This document shows, piece by piece, positions 37,525-44,889 of a stretch of 64,000 bases of DNA. The position numbers and the translations under genes are program-made. Each line of letters opens with the position of its first letter. Position 1 is the stretch's first letter. The DNA lies in contig CANQBP010000001.1 in NCBI GenBank assembly GCA_947589415.1, positions 1 to 64,000 on the forward strand. The letters are read 5' to 3'. A model generated the notes under the pieces. The model worked only from the letters and a program-made list of their open reading frames with translations, did not search any database and was not told the DNA's origin. The DNA is from an uncultured Clostridia bacterium. Lineage in GTDB: Bacteria; Bacillota; Clostridia; Oscillospirales; Acutalibacteraceae.

Positions 37525-38484
37525 ATGGATATTCAAATACTCTTGTTTTTGCAGAATATGAGAGATTCCATGGGAGGAGTGCTGAATGACTTTTTTGTTC
37601 AAATAAGTGACCTGTCCTACGGTATTTTCGTATGGATGCTCGCTTGTATTCTGCTTTGGGGCGCGGATAAAAAAAGCGGAAGATTTTTATTTCTGAATAT
37701 AGGTTTTGCCCGTTATTTTATGCAGCTTCTCAAACTTACGTTTTGTGTGTACCGCCCTTGGATACGTTCGGCGGATATAGTTCCCGTGGAAAAGGCATCA
37801 GGATACTCGTTTCCGAGCGGACATAGTGTTACGGCAGCATCTAACTACGGAACGGTCATTCAAAGGTTTAAAAATAACAAACCGCTTTGCGTACTTATGG
37901 TGATTATGATCGTTCTCACTATGTTCTCAAGAAATTACATAGGAGTACATACACCGCAGGACGTGCTTGTCGGTGCTGTTCTCGGACTTGTTATTGTATT
38001 TGCCGGAGCAAAATTTTGGGAATGGATAGAAAAAGATCCGAAAAGGGATTTCATAATACCCTGCATAGGAATAGTTTTATCCGTACTGTTTTTGGTATAT
38101 ATTTCTGTAAAATCATATCCGCAGGATATTGTTGACGGTAAATTGCTTGTTGATCCGGCTAAGATGATGAAAGACGGATATAAAGATGCGGGAAGATTGT
38201 TAGGTGTAACATTAGGCTGGTTCATTGAAAAACGTTTTATCGATTTCACAACAGATGTATCGGTTCAGCGTAAGGTGACAAGATGTTCGGTTGGCGTTCT
38301 GCTTATAATCCTTTATGAAACAGCAATTATGCCTGCTGTAACGGAGCTTGTGAACCGGTCATGGATAGATTTTATACTTACATTTGCAGAGCTTATGGTT
38401 TTTATGGTTCTGTATCCGCTTTGTTTTTCAAAACTTGAAAATTTCAAAGACAGAAAATCTGCCGTAAAAGTACAAAATGCATGA
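37525..38484 (+). CDS. PAP2 superfamily membrane phosphatase
   Basis: A 319-aa integral membrane lipid phosphatase. The three catalytic motifs are intact: K-x6-RP in KLTFCVYRP, PSGH in YSFPSGHSVT and SR-x5-H-x3-D in SRNYIGVHTPQD. About eight membrane helices are predicted, including a C-terminal extension (~residues 225-305) beyond the minimal PAP2 core. The likely substrate is undecaprenyl pyrophosphate, phosphatidate or a related lipid pyrophosphate; the sequence does not decide. AAGGAGGAGG precedes the ATG at 37525. It is monocistronic, with a terminator after it. Confidence 0.9.
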   Translation: MDIQILLFLQNMRDSMGGVLNDFFVQISDLSYGIFVWMLACILLWGADKKSGRFLFLNIGFARYFMQLLKLTFCVYRPWIRSADIVPVEKASGYSFPSGHSVTAASNYGTVIQRFKNNKPLCVLMVIMIVLTMFSRNYIGVHTPQDVLVGAVLGLVIVFAGAKFWEWIEKDPKRDFIIPCIGIVLSVLFLVYISVKSYPQDIVDGKLLVDPAKMMKDGYKDAGRLLGVTLGWFIEKRFIDFTTDVSVQRKVTRCSVGVLLIILYETAIMPAVTELVNRSWIDFILTFAELMVFMVLYPLCFSKLENFKDRKSAVKVQNA

Positions 38485-38502
38485 TAAGTAATTAAACATG
38501 GT

Positions 38503-38548
38503 GACTGCCCGAATTCGTTTTTACGTATTTGCGGCAGTTTCCTTTTTT
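38503..38548 (+). terminator. Terminator after the PAP2 gene
   Basis: ACTGCC-CGAAT / ATTTG-C-GGCAGT stem (one bulge) followed by TTTCCTTTTTT. Confidence 0.7.
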
Positions 38549-38562
38549 ATTTAACCTAAATA

Positions 38563-38622
38563 GGCAAGAAGTCCCCCGCTTCTAAAGCGGTGGGATGAAT
38601 TGCCGGTCAGCCACAGGCTGAC
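38563..38622 (+). mobile_element. Solo IS200/IS605-end-like hairpin element without tnpB
   Basis: Nested folds: GGCAA/TTGCC enclose TCCCCCGCT-TCTAA-AGCGGTGGGA, followed by GTCAGCC-ACA-GGCTGAC. The AGAAG-TCCCCC...GGTGGGA core resembles the right-end palindrome/omega-RNA 3' scaffold of IS605-family elements. No transposase gene is near, so it is a relic or a PATE-like remnant. Confidence 0.5.
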
Positions 38623-38713
38623 AAAAATTAGTGTAAATGTACGGACAAGACTATTGATAAAAAATTTAAGTTATGTTAAAATAAGATTGTATCTGAAATA
38701 AGGGGAGAGGTTT

Positions 38714-39376
38714 GTGATTTCTGTTGCAATAGACGGGCCTGCGGGTGCGGGAAAAAGCACAATATCAAGACGTGCGGCAAGTGAACTGGGGTTTACGTAT
38801 GTAGATACCGGAGCGTTGTACAGGGCGATAGGACAAGCCTGCACAAATAAGGGCATAGATGTGTCAAATTCGGAAGATGTAGTAAAAATTCTTTCGGAAA
38901 CGGATATTAAACTGACATTTACGGACGGGGAACAAAGGGTGATTTTGAACGGCAAAGATGTGTCTGCCGAAATACGCACGGAAAAAGCCTCGATGACGGC
39001 ATCGGTTGTTTCTGCAATTCCCGAAGTAAGGCAATTTTTGCTTGGTTTGCAGAGGAGCTTTGCAAAGAATGAAAATGTCATAATGGACGGTAGGGATATA
39101 GGTACGGTAGTGCTGCCGAATGCCGAGATAAAGATATTTCTTACGGCGTCCCCCGAATCAAGGGCGGACAGGCGCACAAAACAGCTTGCGGCAAAGGGGA
39201 TAGCTGCTGATTATAACGATGTTTTATCGGACATAATAAAGAGGGATCATAACGATTCGAGCCGTGATACGGCACCTTTGCGGCCCGCAGATGACAGTAT
39301 TATAGTTGATACTACGAATTTAACGCTAAAGCAATCCGTAAAAAGGATAACAGATATTATAAAGGCTAAATTATGA
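38714..39376 (+). CDS. cmk: Cytidylate kinase
   Basis: Phosphorylates CMP and dCMP; 220 aa. The P-loop IDGPAGAGKSTISRR, the YVDTGALYRAIG segment, MDGRDIGTVVLPNAEIKIFLTAS, the RADRRTKQL region and RDHNDSSRDTAPLRPADD near the end are diagnostic. The start is GTG at 38714 after AGGGGAGAGG. It heads a gene string cmk-plsC-plsC-ispH/S1 that is widely conserved in clostridia, though the next gene starts 249 bp later. The hairpin 39409-39440 in that gap has no T run. Confidence 0.96.
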   Translation: MISVAIDGPAGAGKSTISRRAASELGFTYVDTGALYRAIGQACTNKGIDVSNSEDVVKILSETDIKLTFTDGEQRVILNGKDVSAEIRTEKASMTASVVSAIPEVRQFLLGLQRSFAKNENVIMDGRDIGTVVLPNAEIKIFLTASPESRADRRTKQLAAKGIAADYNDVLSDIIKRDHNDSSRDTAPLRPADDSIIVDTTNLTLKQSVKRITDIIKAKL

Positions 39377-39625
39377 AATTAAGTTGCTTTGTCCGTATTT
39401 CATATGAAAATTACCCTGTTCCGTACAGGTGCGGGTAATTGTGAAACAAGCGAACGGCAAAAAATAAGTGATTTATTTTGCGGTAGTCTTTTATTTTCTT
39501 TTTGCCGCCAAAGTATGTTGGCGCAGGAAATTCAATGCAGATCATCTGCCGATAATATTAAAAAATATGATCCGTGATAATTGGGATCAACCTAAAATTT
39601 AGCCTGCATACGGGGAGATTTTGTA

Positions 39626-40240
39626 ATGAAACGAAGTATTCCATACATTATAGGAAAAATAATATTGGTTCCGCTGTTCAAATTATTGTTCTTTTATAAA
39701 GTGAACGGTAAAAATAATGTGCCGAGTGAAGGGGGATATATATTTTGCTCTAATCACATTTCAAATTTCGATCCGGTTTTTCTTGAATTGTGTCAGGGCA
39801 GACAGGTATATTTTATGGCTAAAGAGGAACTTTTTAAAAATCCTGTCACCAATTGTATTTGCAGAATGTTCGGGGCTTTCCCGGTACGCAGAGGATCAGG
39901 GGACGGCAAAGCTATAAATAAGGCAGTAGAGGTGGTATCTCAAGGAAAGCTGCTCGGTATATTTATTGAGGGTACACGCTCGAAAACGGGTGAGTTTCTG
40001 CGCCCGAAATCGGGTACTGCCGTTATTGCGGCTCATGCAAATGTGCCGGTTATTCCTGTATGTATAACCCCGAAAGATAAGAAAATCAAACTGTTCCGAA
40101 AGGTAACTGTTTCAATAGGTGAACCGATACCGCCCGAAAAACTCGAAATATCCGAAAACAGCAGTGCTGACGCATACAGAAATGCCGCACGTTCGATAAT
40201 GTCGGAAATACATAAACTCAGAGAGAGGGATTTGAAATAG
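39626..40240 (+). CDS. plsC: 1-acyl-sn-glycerol-3-phosphate acyltransferase (first copy)
   Basis: Makes phosphatidic acid by acylating lysophosphatidic acid at the membrane; 204 aa. An N-terminal membrane segment (~6-25) precedes the acyltransferase motifs: NHISNFDP (HX4D catalytic pair), FPVRRGSGD and IEGTRSKTGEFLRPKSGTAVIA. A GGGGAG ribosome binding site lies ahead of the ATG at 39626. A second, diverged PlsC follows directly; the two may differ in acyl-chain or acceptor choice. Part of the cmk-ispH string. Confidence 0.93.
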   Translation: MKRSIPYIIGKIILVPLFKLLFFYKVNGKNNVPSEGGYIFCSNHISNFDPVFLELCQGRQVYFMAKEELFKNPVTNCICRMFGAFPVRRGSGDGKAINKAVEVVSQGKLLGIFIEGTRSKTGEFLRPKSGTAVIAAHANVPVIPVCITPKDKKIKLFRKVTVSIGEPIPPEKLEISENSSADAYRNAARSIMSEIHKLRERDLK

Positions 40241-40827
40241 TATATTATATTCTGCGTTTTCTTGCGTTTGTGTTTATAAGACCGTTTTACAGAATAAAGT
40301 ATATAGGCAGAGAGAATATTCCGAAAGACGGAGGTATGCTTATATGCAGTAACCACATAAGTCTTTTTGATCCGATAGCGATAGGACTCGGAGTGAAAAG
40401 AAAAATATATTTTGTGGCAAAGTCTGAATTTTTTACAAATTACGGTGCGCTTGTGCGGGGTTTTTTCAGATCCTGCGGAGTGATCCCTATAAACAGGGGA
40501 AAATCGGATACAAATGCAATATGCACGGCGGAGGAATATTTGAAAAAAGGCAGACAAATCGGAATTTTTCCGCAGGGCGGCATATCAGGGGACAGGAGGG
40601 CTTTTTCTCCTAAAGCGGGGGCTGCGCTTATTTCGGTAAGAACACATAGTCCCGTTGTTCCCGTGTCTTTATTTTCACTTGACAGGATACGCCCGTTTTG
40701 CAGGATAACGGTCAGGTTCGGAGAACCCGTATATCCGCCTAATGATAGTTCGCTCAAGGCGGCAAGACGCTTTTCCGAAGAAATAAGGGAAAGAATAATT
40801 TTTCAGTTGGGGGAAGAACATAGATGA
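40237..40827 (+). CDS. PlsC-like acyltransferase (second copy), start codon uncertain
   Basis: An acyltransferase with SNHISLFDP (HX4D), IPINRGKSD and FPQGGISGDRRAFSPKAGA (in place of the usual EGTR: QGGI), ~196 aa if counted from 40237. The frame has no ATG, GTG or TTG between 40216 and GTG at 40270, and that GTG lacks a ribosome binding site and would remove half of the first membrane helix (YYILRFLAFVFIRPFYR). AGAGGG sits 7 nt before an ATA at 40237, overlapping the stop of the previous gene as ATAG. AUA initiation, or a decayed ATGA overlap, is therefore possible. Its 3' end overlaps ispH/S1 by 4 nt. Confidence 0.75.
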   Translation: MVYYILRFLAFVFIRPFYRIKYIGRENIPKDGGMLICSNHISLFDPIAIGLGVKRKIYFVAKSEFFTNYGALVRGFFRSCGVIPINRGKSDTNAICTAEEYLKKGRQIGIFPQGGISGDRRAFSPKAGAALISVRTHSPVVPVSLFSLDRIRPFCRITVRFGEPVYPPNDSSLKAARRFSEEIRERIIFQLGEEHR

Positions 40828-42785
40828 TAAAGGTTGCTAAGACCGCAGGCTTCTGTTTTGGTGTCAGCCGAGCGGTTAGTATTGTTGAAAAACTGATAGA
40901 TGACGGGAAATCCGTATATACACTCGGCCCGATTATCCATAATTCGCAGATGGTTGAAAGCCTTGCGAAAAGGGGAGTGAAAATTGCGGAAAAGCCTGAC
41001 GATGTGAAAGACGGTTCAACTCTCGTGATACGTTCGCACGGGGTTTCGCAAAAAGTTACAGATGAGATAGCCTCACTCGGATTGAATTGTGAGGACGCCA
41101 CCTGCCCCTTTGTTTTGAAAATACATAGGATTGTGGACGAACATTCTAAACAGGGAGATATGATTTTAATTGCGGGGGACGAGGCTCACCCGGAAATTCA
41201 AGGGATAATAGGTCATTGTAAAGGGGAATACCATACCTTTAGAAATTGTGAGGAGCTTGGAGAATTATTGCTTAAATTTCCTGAATGGAAAAATAAACCC
41301 TTGTGTGTCGTTGCGCAAACTACATTTGATATAAAAGAATGGAAAAAATCTTTAAAAATGTTTCAAAAACTATGTACAAATTCCAAAATATTTGATACAA
41401 TATGTAGTGCCACCTCTGATAGGCAGTCCGAAGCGGAAGAACTTGCTTCCCAATCCGATGTAATGATAGTGATTGGAGGCAGGCACAGTTCAAATACTAA
41501 TAAATTGTATAAAATCTGTAAGAATATGTGTGAAAATACGTATCTTATCGAAACTGCTGCGGAAATACCCGTTATTGCCGGGAATAAAGCTGTCAGAGTC
41601 GGTATTACGGCCGGTGCTTCAACGCCGGCAAGCATTATAAAGGAGGTACTTGTTACCATGTCAGAAGAAATTAAAAATCCTGAAGAAAGCAAAGCTGAAA
41701 ACTTTGAGGAGCTCCTTGAGGAGTCTTTCAAAAATTATAATACAAACGGAAGGGTACACGGTGTTGTTGTAGGTGTAACTCCTACTGAGGTACGCGTTGA
41801 CGTAGGCAGAAAGCAGACCGGTATCGTACCGCTCAGCGAGCTTACAAACGATCCCAATGCAAAGACAGAGGATCTTGTCAAGGTTGGCGACGAACTTGAT
41901 CTTATCATCATGAAAACAAATGATCAGGAGGGAACTATACTTCTTTCCAAGAAAATCCTCGACTCACAAAAGGGTTGGGACGAGATCGTCAAGGCTTATG
42001 AGGAGCAGACTCCTGTTCACGGTGTTGTTACGGAAGTAATTAAGGGCGGAGTACTTGCAGTATCGAACGGCGTAAGAGTATTTATACCCGCTTCTCAAGC
42101 TACCGCAACAAGAGGAGAACCGCTTGAGGGTCTTCTTAAAAAAGAAGTTGATTTCCGCATCATTGAAACAACAGGCAGAAATAACAGAAGAAGAGCCGTA
42201 GGTTCTATTCGCTCCGTTCTCAATGACGAGCGTAAGAAAAGAGAAGAGGCATTCTGGGCTTCCGCCGAAGAAGGAAAAGTATATACCGGTGTTGTTAAAT
42301 CTCTCACATCATACGGTGCCTTTGTTGATATCGGAGGCGTTGACGGTATGGTACATATTTCGGAGCTTTCATGGAACAGAATCAAACACCCTTCAGAGGT
42401 AGTCAATGTAGGCGATACCGTCGAAGTATATGTTAAATTGCTTGACAGAGAAAAGGGAAAGATTTCACTCGGCTACAAGAAGGCTGAAGATAATCCGTGG
42501 GAAATTCTGAAAAATAAATATCCTGTCGGAACAGAAACTGAAGTAGAAATAGTAGGTCTTACACAATTTGGTGCGTTCGCAAGAATAATTCCGGGAATTG
42601 ACGGTCTTATCCATGTATCTCAAATTTCCGATCAGAGAATTGATAAGCCTGAAGATGTCCTTAGTATCGGTCAAAAGGTCAGAGTAAAAATCACGGCAAT
42701 AGATTTTGAGAAGAAGAGAATAAGCCTTTCTATCAAAGCATTGTCTGAAAACGATGCTGACGGTGATACGGACGGTCAGGATTGA
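40824..42785 (+). CDS. ispH: IspH-ribosomal protein S1 fusion
   Basis: Bifunctional 653-aa protein. Residues 1 to ~280 are IspH, the 4Fe-4S reductase giving IPP and DMAPP in the MEP pathway: Cys in TAGFCFGVSRA, RSHGV, DATCPFV and ICSATSDRQ, with TAGASTPASIIKEV near its end. Residues ~300-640 carry four S1 RNA-binding domains (GVVVGVTPTEVRVDVGRKQTG, GVVKSLTSYGAFVDIGGVDG and two more). The fusion is known in clostridia. An AGGAGG at 41641 and an in-frame ATG at 41658 lie exactly at the domain boundary and could give a free S1 protein. It starts within the plsC-like stop (ATGA). Confidence 0.93.
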   Translation: MIKVAKTAGFCFGVSRAVSIVEKLIDDGKSVYTLGPIIHNSQMVESLAKRGVKIAEKPDDVKDGSTLVIRSHGVSQKVTDEIASLGLNCEDATCPFVLKIHRIVDEHSKQGDMILIAGDEAHPEIQGIIGHCKGEYHTFRNCEELGELLLKFPEWKNKPLCVVAQTTFDIKEWKKSLKMFQKLCTNSKIFDTICSATSDRQSEAEELASQSDVMIVIGGRHSSNTNKLYKICKNMCENTYLIETAAEIPVIAGNKAVRVGITAGASTPASIIKEVLVTMSEEIKNPEESKAENFEELLEESFKNYNTNGRVHGVVVGVTPTEVRVDVGRKQTGIVPLSELTNDPNAKTEDLVKVGDELDLIIMKTNDQEGTILLSKKILDSQKGWDEIVKAYEEQTPVHGVVTEVIKGGVLAVSNGVRVFIPASQATATRGEPLEGLLKKEVDFRIIETTGRNNRRRAVGSIRSVLNDERKKREEAFWASAEEGKVYTGVVKSLTSYGAFVDIGGVDGMVHISELSWNRIKHPSEVVNVGDTVEVYVKLLDREKGKISLGYKKAEDNPWEILKNKYPVGTETEVEIVGLTQFGAFARIIPGIDGLIHVSQISDQRIDKPEDVLSIGQKVRVKITAIDFEKKRISLSIKALSENDADGDTDGQD

Positions 42786-42802
42786 TTATTTTTTAAACCT
42801 TT

Positions 42803-42832
42803 CAGGCATCTCCAAAGAGGTGCCTGTTTGTG
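42803..42832 (+). terminator. Terminator after ispH/S1
   Basis: CAGGCATCTC-CAAA-GAGGTGCCTG (one G-T pair), then TTTGTGTTATTTT. Confidence 0.8.
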
Positions 42833-42855
42833 TTATTTTAAGAGGATGATTTTGT

Positions 42856-43413
42856 ATGTGTATGTTTGAACAAATTACAAATGATATAAGAAATATTGTT
42901 ATTGACATACTTGAGCAAAGTAAACTAAAAAAGGGAGATATATTTGTAGTCGGCTGTTCGACAAGTACCGTATTCGGAGAGAACTACGGAAGTTCGTCAA
43001 GCATGGAGGCGGCAAGGGCATTGTTTGAGGGGATTTATCCCGAACTCACCGAAAGGGGAATTTATATTGCCGTTCAATGCTGCGAACACCTTAATAGAGC
43101 AATCATAATTCCGCAGGAGGCAGCGGAAAAATCGGGACTTGATATAGTGAACGTTGTACCTCAGCCAAAGGCGGGAGGATCGTTTGCCACAATTGCTTAT
43201 GAAAAAATAACCCGACCTGTTGCCGTTGAACATATAAGGGCTGATGCAGGAATGGATATAGGCGGTGTTATGATAGGAATGCACCTTAGGGAGGTAGCCG
43301 TCCCGCTTAATCTGAAAAATAATATGATAGGAAAGGCTCATATAACAGCGGCAAGAACAAGACCGAAATTTATCGGGGGTGAAAGGGCGCAGTATAATGC
43401 GGCCATAAAATGA
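42856..43413 (+). CDS. DUF436 / TIGR01440 family protein (YwlG-like)
   Basis: A 185-aa cytoplasmic protein of the TIGR01440/DUF436 family (Bacillus YwlG). Recognisable blocks are FVVGCSTSTVFGENYGSSSS, the CCEHLNRA segment, GGSFATIAYEK and DIGGVMIGMHLREVAVPL, ending in TAARTRPKFIGGERAQY. The family is conserved in Firmicutes but has no proven biochemical role; a hydrolase- or transferase-like fold has been proposed. A GAGGATGA ribosome binding site precedes the ATG at 42856; a second in-frame ATG at 42862 is possible. It follows the ispH/S1 terminator, and the HD hydrolase gene comes 20 nt later. Confidence 0.88.
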   Translation: MCMFEQITNDIRNIVIDILEQSKLKKGDIFVVGCSTSTVFGENYGSSSSMEAARALFEGIYPELTERGIYIAVQCCEHLNRAIIIPQEAAEKSGLDIVNVVPQPKAGGSFATIAYEKITRPVAVEHIRADAGMDIGGVMIGMHLREVAVPLNLKNNMIGKAHITAARTRPKFIGGERAQYNAAIK

Positions 43414-43432
43414 ATTTGAGAGGAATAATAAC

Positions 43433-44014
43433 ATGGGGTATAAAGAGGAATTTATTGATATATATACTAAAAACATAAAGAGGGACGGTTCACAAAAACT
43501 GCTTGAGTGGATGCAGACAACGGATTTCTTTACTGCTCCGGCAAGTACAAAATTTCATGGGGCTTGTGAACACGGACTTGTTATGCATAGTATAAGTGTA
43601 TATAAAACTATGATGGAAAGGCATTTTGAACCCGAAAAGGACAGCACGGAAAGTTTTGCAATATGTGCGCTGCTCCATGATTTGTGCAAGGCGCAGTTTT
43701 ATAAAATTTCCACGAGGAATGTTAAGAATGACGAAACGGGTCAGTGGGAAAAGAAACCGTATTATATGGTCGAAGATGCTTTTCCGTACGGACATGGCGA
43801 AAAATCAGTATTCCTTGTGGAAAGGTTTATGCGTCTTAAACCCTCCGAAGCAATGGCAATACGCTGGCACATGGGCGGATTTGATGAGGCGGCAAGGGGC
43901 GGCAGCTTTGCAATCAGCCTTGCATACGAGAAATATCCGCTTGCCGTAAAGCTGCATCTTGCCGATTTGGAGTCTACATATCTGAAAGAAAAAAATACGT
44001 CCTCCGTTCATTGA
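43433..44014 (+). CDS. HD-domain phosphohydrolase
   Basis: A 193-aa single HD-domain protein. Ligand candidates are His in GACEHGLVMHS, the His-Asp pair in ALLHDLCKAQFY, and His in YGHGEKSVFLVERF and IRWHMGGFD. The insert NVKNDETGQWEKKPYYMVEDAFP between the HD pair and the following His resembles HD proteins found with relaxases and in firmicute chromosomes. The substrate is not deducible (nucleotides are typical). It lies 20 nt after the DUF436 gene with GAGAGGAA as ribosome binding site, so the two are probably cotranscribed. Confidence 0.8.
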   Translation: MGYKEEFIDIYTKNIKRDGSQKLLEWMQTTDFFTAPASTKFHGACEHGLVMHSISVYKTMMERHFEPEKDSTESFAICALLHDLCKAQFYKISTRNVKNDETGQWEKKPYYMVEDAFPYGHGEKSVFLVERFMRLKPSEAMAIRWHMGGFDEAARGGSFAISLAYEKYPLAVKLHLADLESTYLKEKNTSSVH

Positions 44015-44109
44015 TTTTTCCGACTGTATTCTTTATTCAAATACTTATTGTTTGTTGAAGAATATGTTATAACTTTGATATCTATTTCTATATCGGAAAA
44101 GGTGAGATA

Positions 44110-44886
44110 ATGAAGATTGATGATGAAAAGAGAGAAAATGACATAATAGCCGGACGAAATCCCGTCAGCGAGGCACTGCGTTCCGGGAGAAACATAGAAT
44201 GTCTTTATATTGCAAGAGGTGAGCTTAGGGGAAGTGCAAGAGTCATAGCGGCACTTGCAAGAGAGAGGAATATTCCGATAAAGGAAGTTGACCGAAAAAA
44301 AATAGATTTTATGACTAACCATGCCTCACATCAAGGAGTGGCTGCCGTTGCGTCTGTAAAGGAATACAGCAGTATAGATGACATTTTTTTACTGGCAAAA
44401 AGCAGAAATGAAGAACCGTTTATAGTCATACTTGATGAGATAGAAGATCCGCATAATCTGGGTGCAATAATCCGAACTGCCGAATGTGCGGGAGTGCATG
44501 GTATAATCATACCGAAACGGCGGGCAGCCGGGCTAAGCGGTATTGTCGGTAAAGCAAGCGCAGGTGCGTATGAATATATGCCTGTTGCAAGGGTAACTAA
44601 TATTTCCTCCGCAATAGATGAGCTTAAAAAAATGGGTTGTTGGATATATGGGGCGGATATGGACGGACAAACGTATTGCAACAGTTCTTTGACAGGTGCT
44701 GCCGCAATCGTTATAGGTTCCGAGGGAAAGGGTTTGAGCCGCCTTGTCAGGGAAAAATGTGATATCATATTATCACTTCCGATGCTCGGAAAAATAAATT
44801 CCCTTAATGCATCGGTTGCGGCAGGGGTGCTGATATACGAGTTTACACGTCAGCGCATGAAATTAGTAGCAAAAAACGGAGGTTAA
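44110..44886 (+). CDS. rlmB: 23S rRNA (guanosine-2'-O-)-methyltransferase, TrmH/SPOUT family
   Basis: A 258-aa SpoU-type methyltransferase, probably RlmB, modifying G2251 in the 23S rRNA P-loop. It has an N-terminal substrate-binding domain (GRNPVSEALRSGRNIECLYIA) and a C-terminal trefoil-knot domain with motif 1 DEIEDPHNLGAIIRTAE, motif 2 IVIGSEGKGLSRLV and motif 3 INSLNASVAAGVLIYE. The three motifs are complete. AAGGTGAG precedes the ATG at 44110. The next gene starts 3 nt after its stop. Confidence 0.92.
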   Translation: MKIDDEKRENDIIAGRNPVSEALRSGRNIECLYIARGELRGSARVIAALARERNIPIKEVDRKKIDFMTNHASHQGVAAVASVKEYSSIDDIFLLAKSRNEEPFIVILDEIEDPHNLGAIIRTAECAGVHGIIIPKRRAAGLSGIVGKASAGAYEYMPVARVTNISSAIDELKKMGCWIYGADMDGQTYCNSSLTGAAAIVIGSEGKGLSRLVREKCDIILSLPMLGKINSLNASVAAGVLIYEFTRQRMKLVAKNGG

Positions 44887-44889
44887 ATC

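Noticed and set aside
39389-39577. 62-codon frame between cmk and plsC
   Set aside because: No ribosome binding site, no recognisable sequence, and it crosses the 39409-39440 hairpin.
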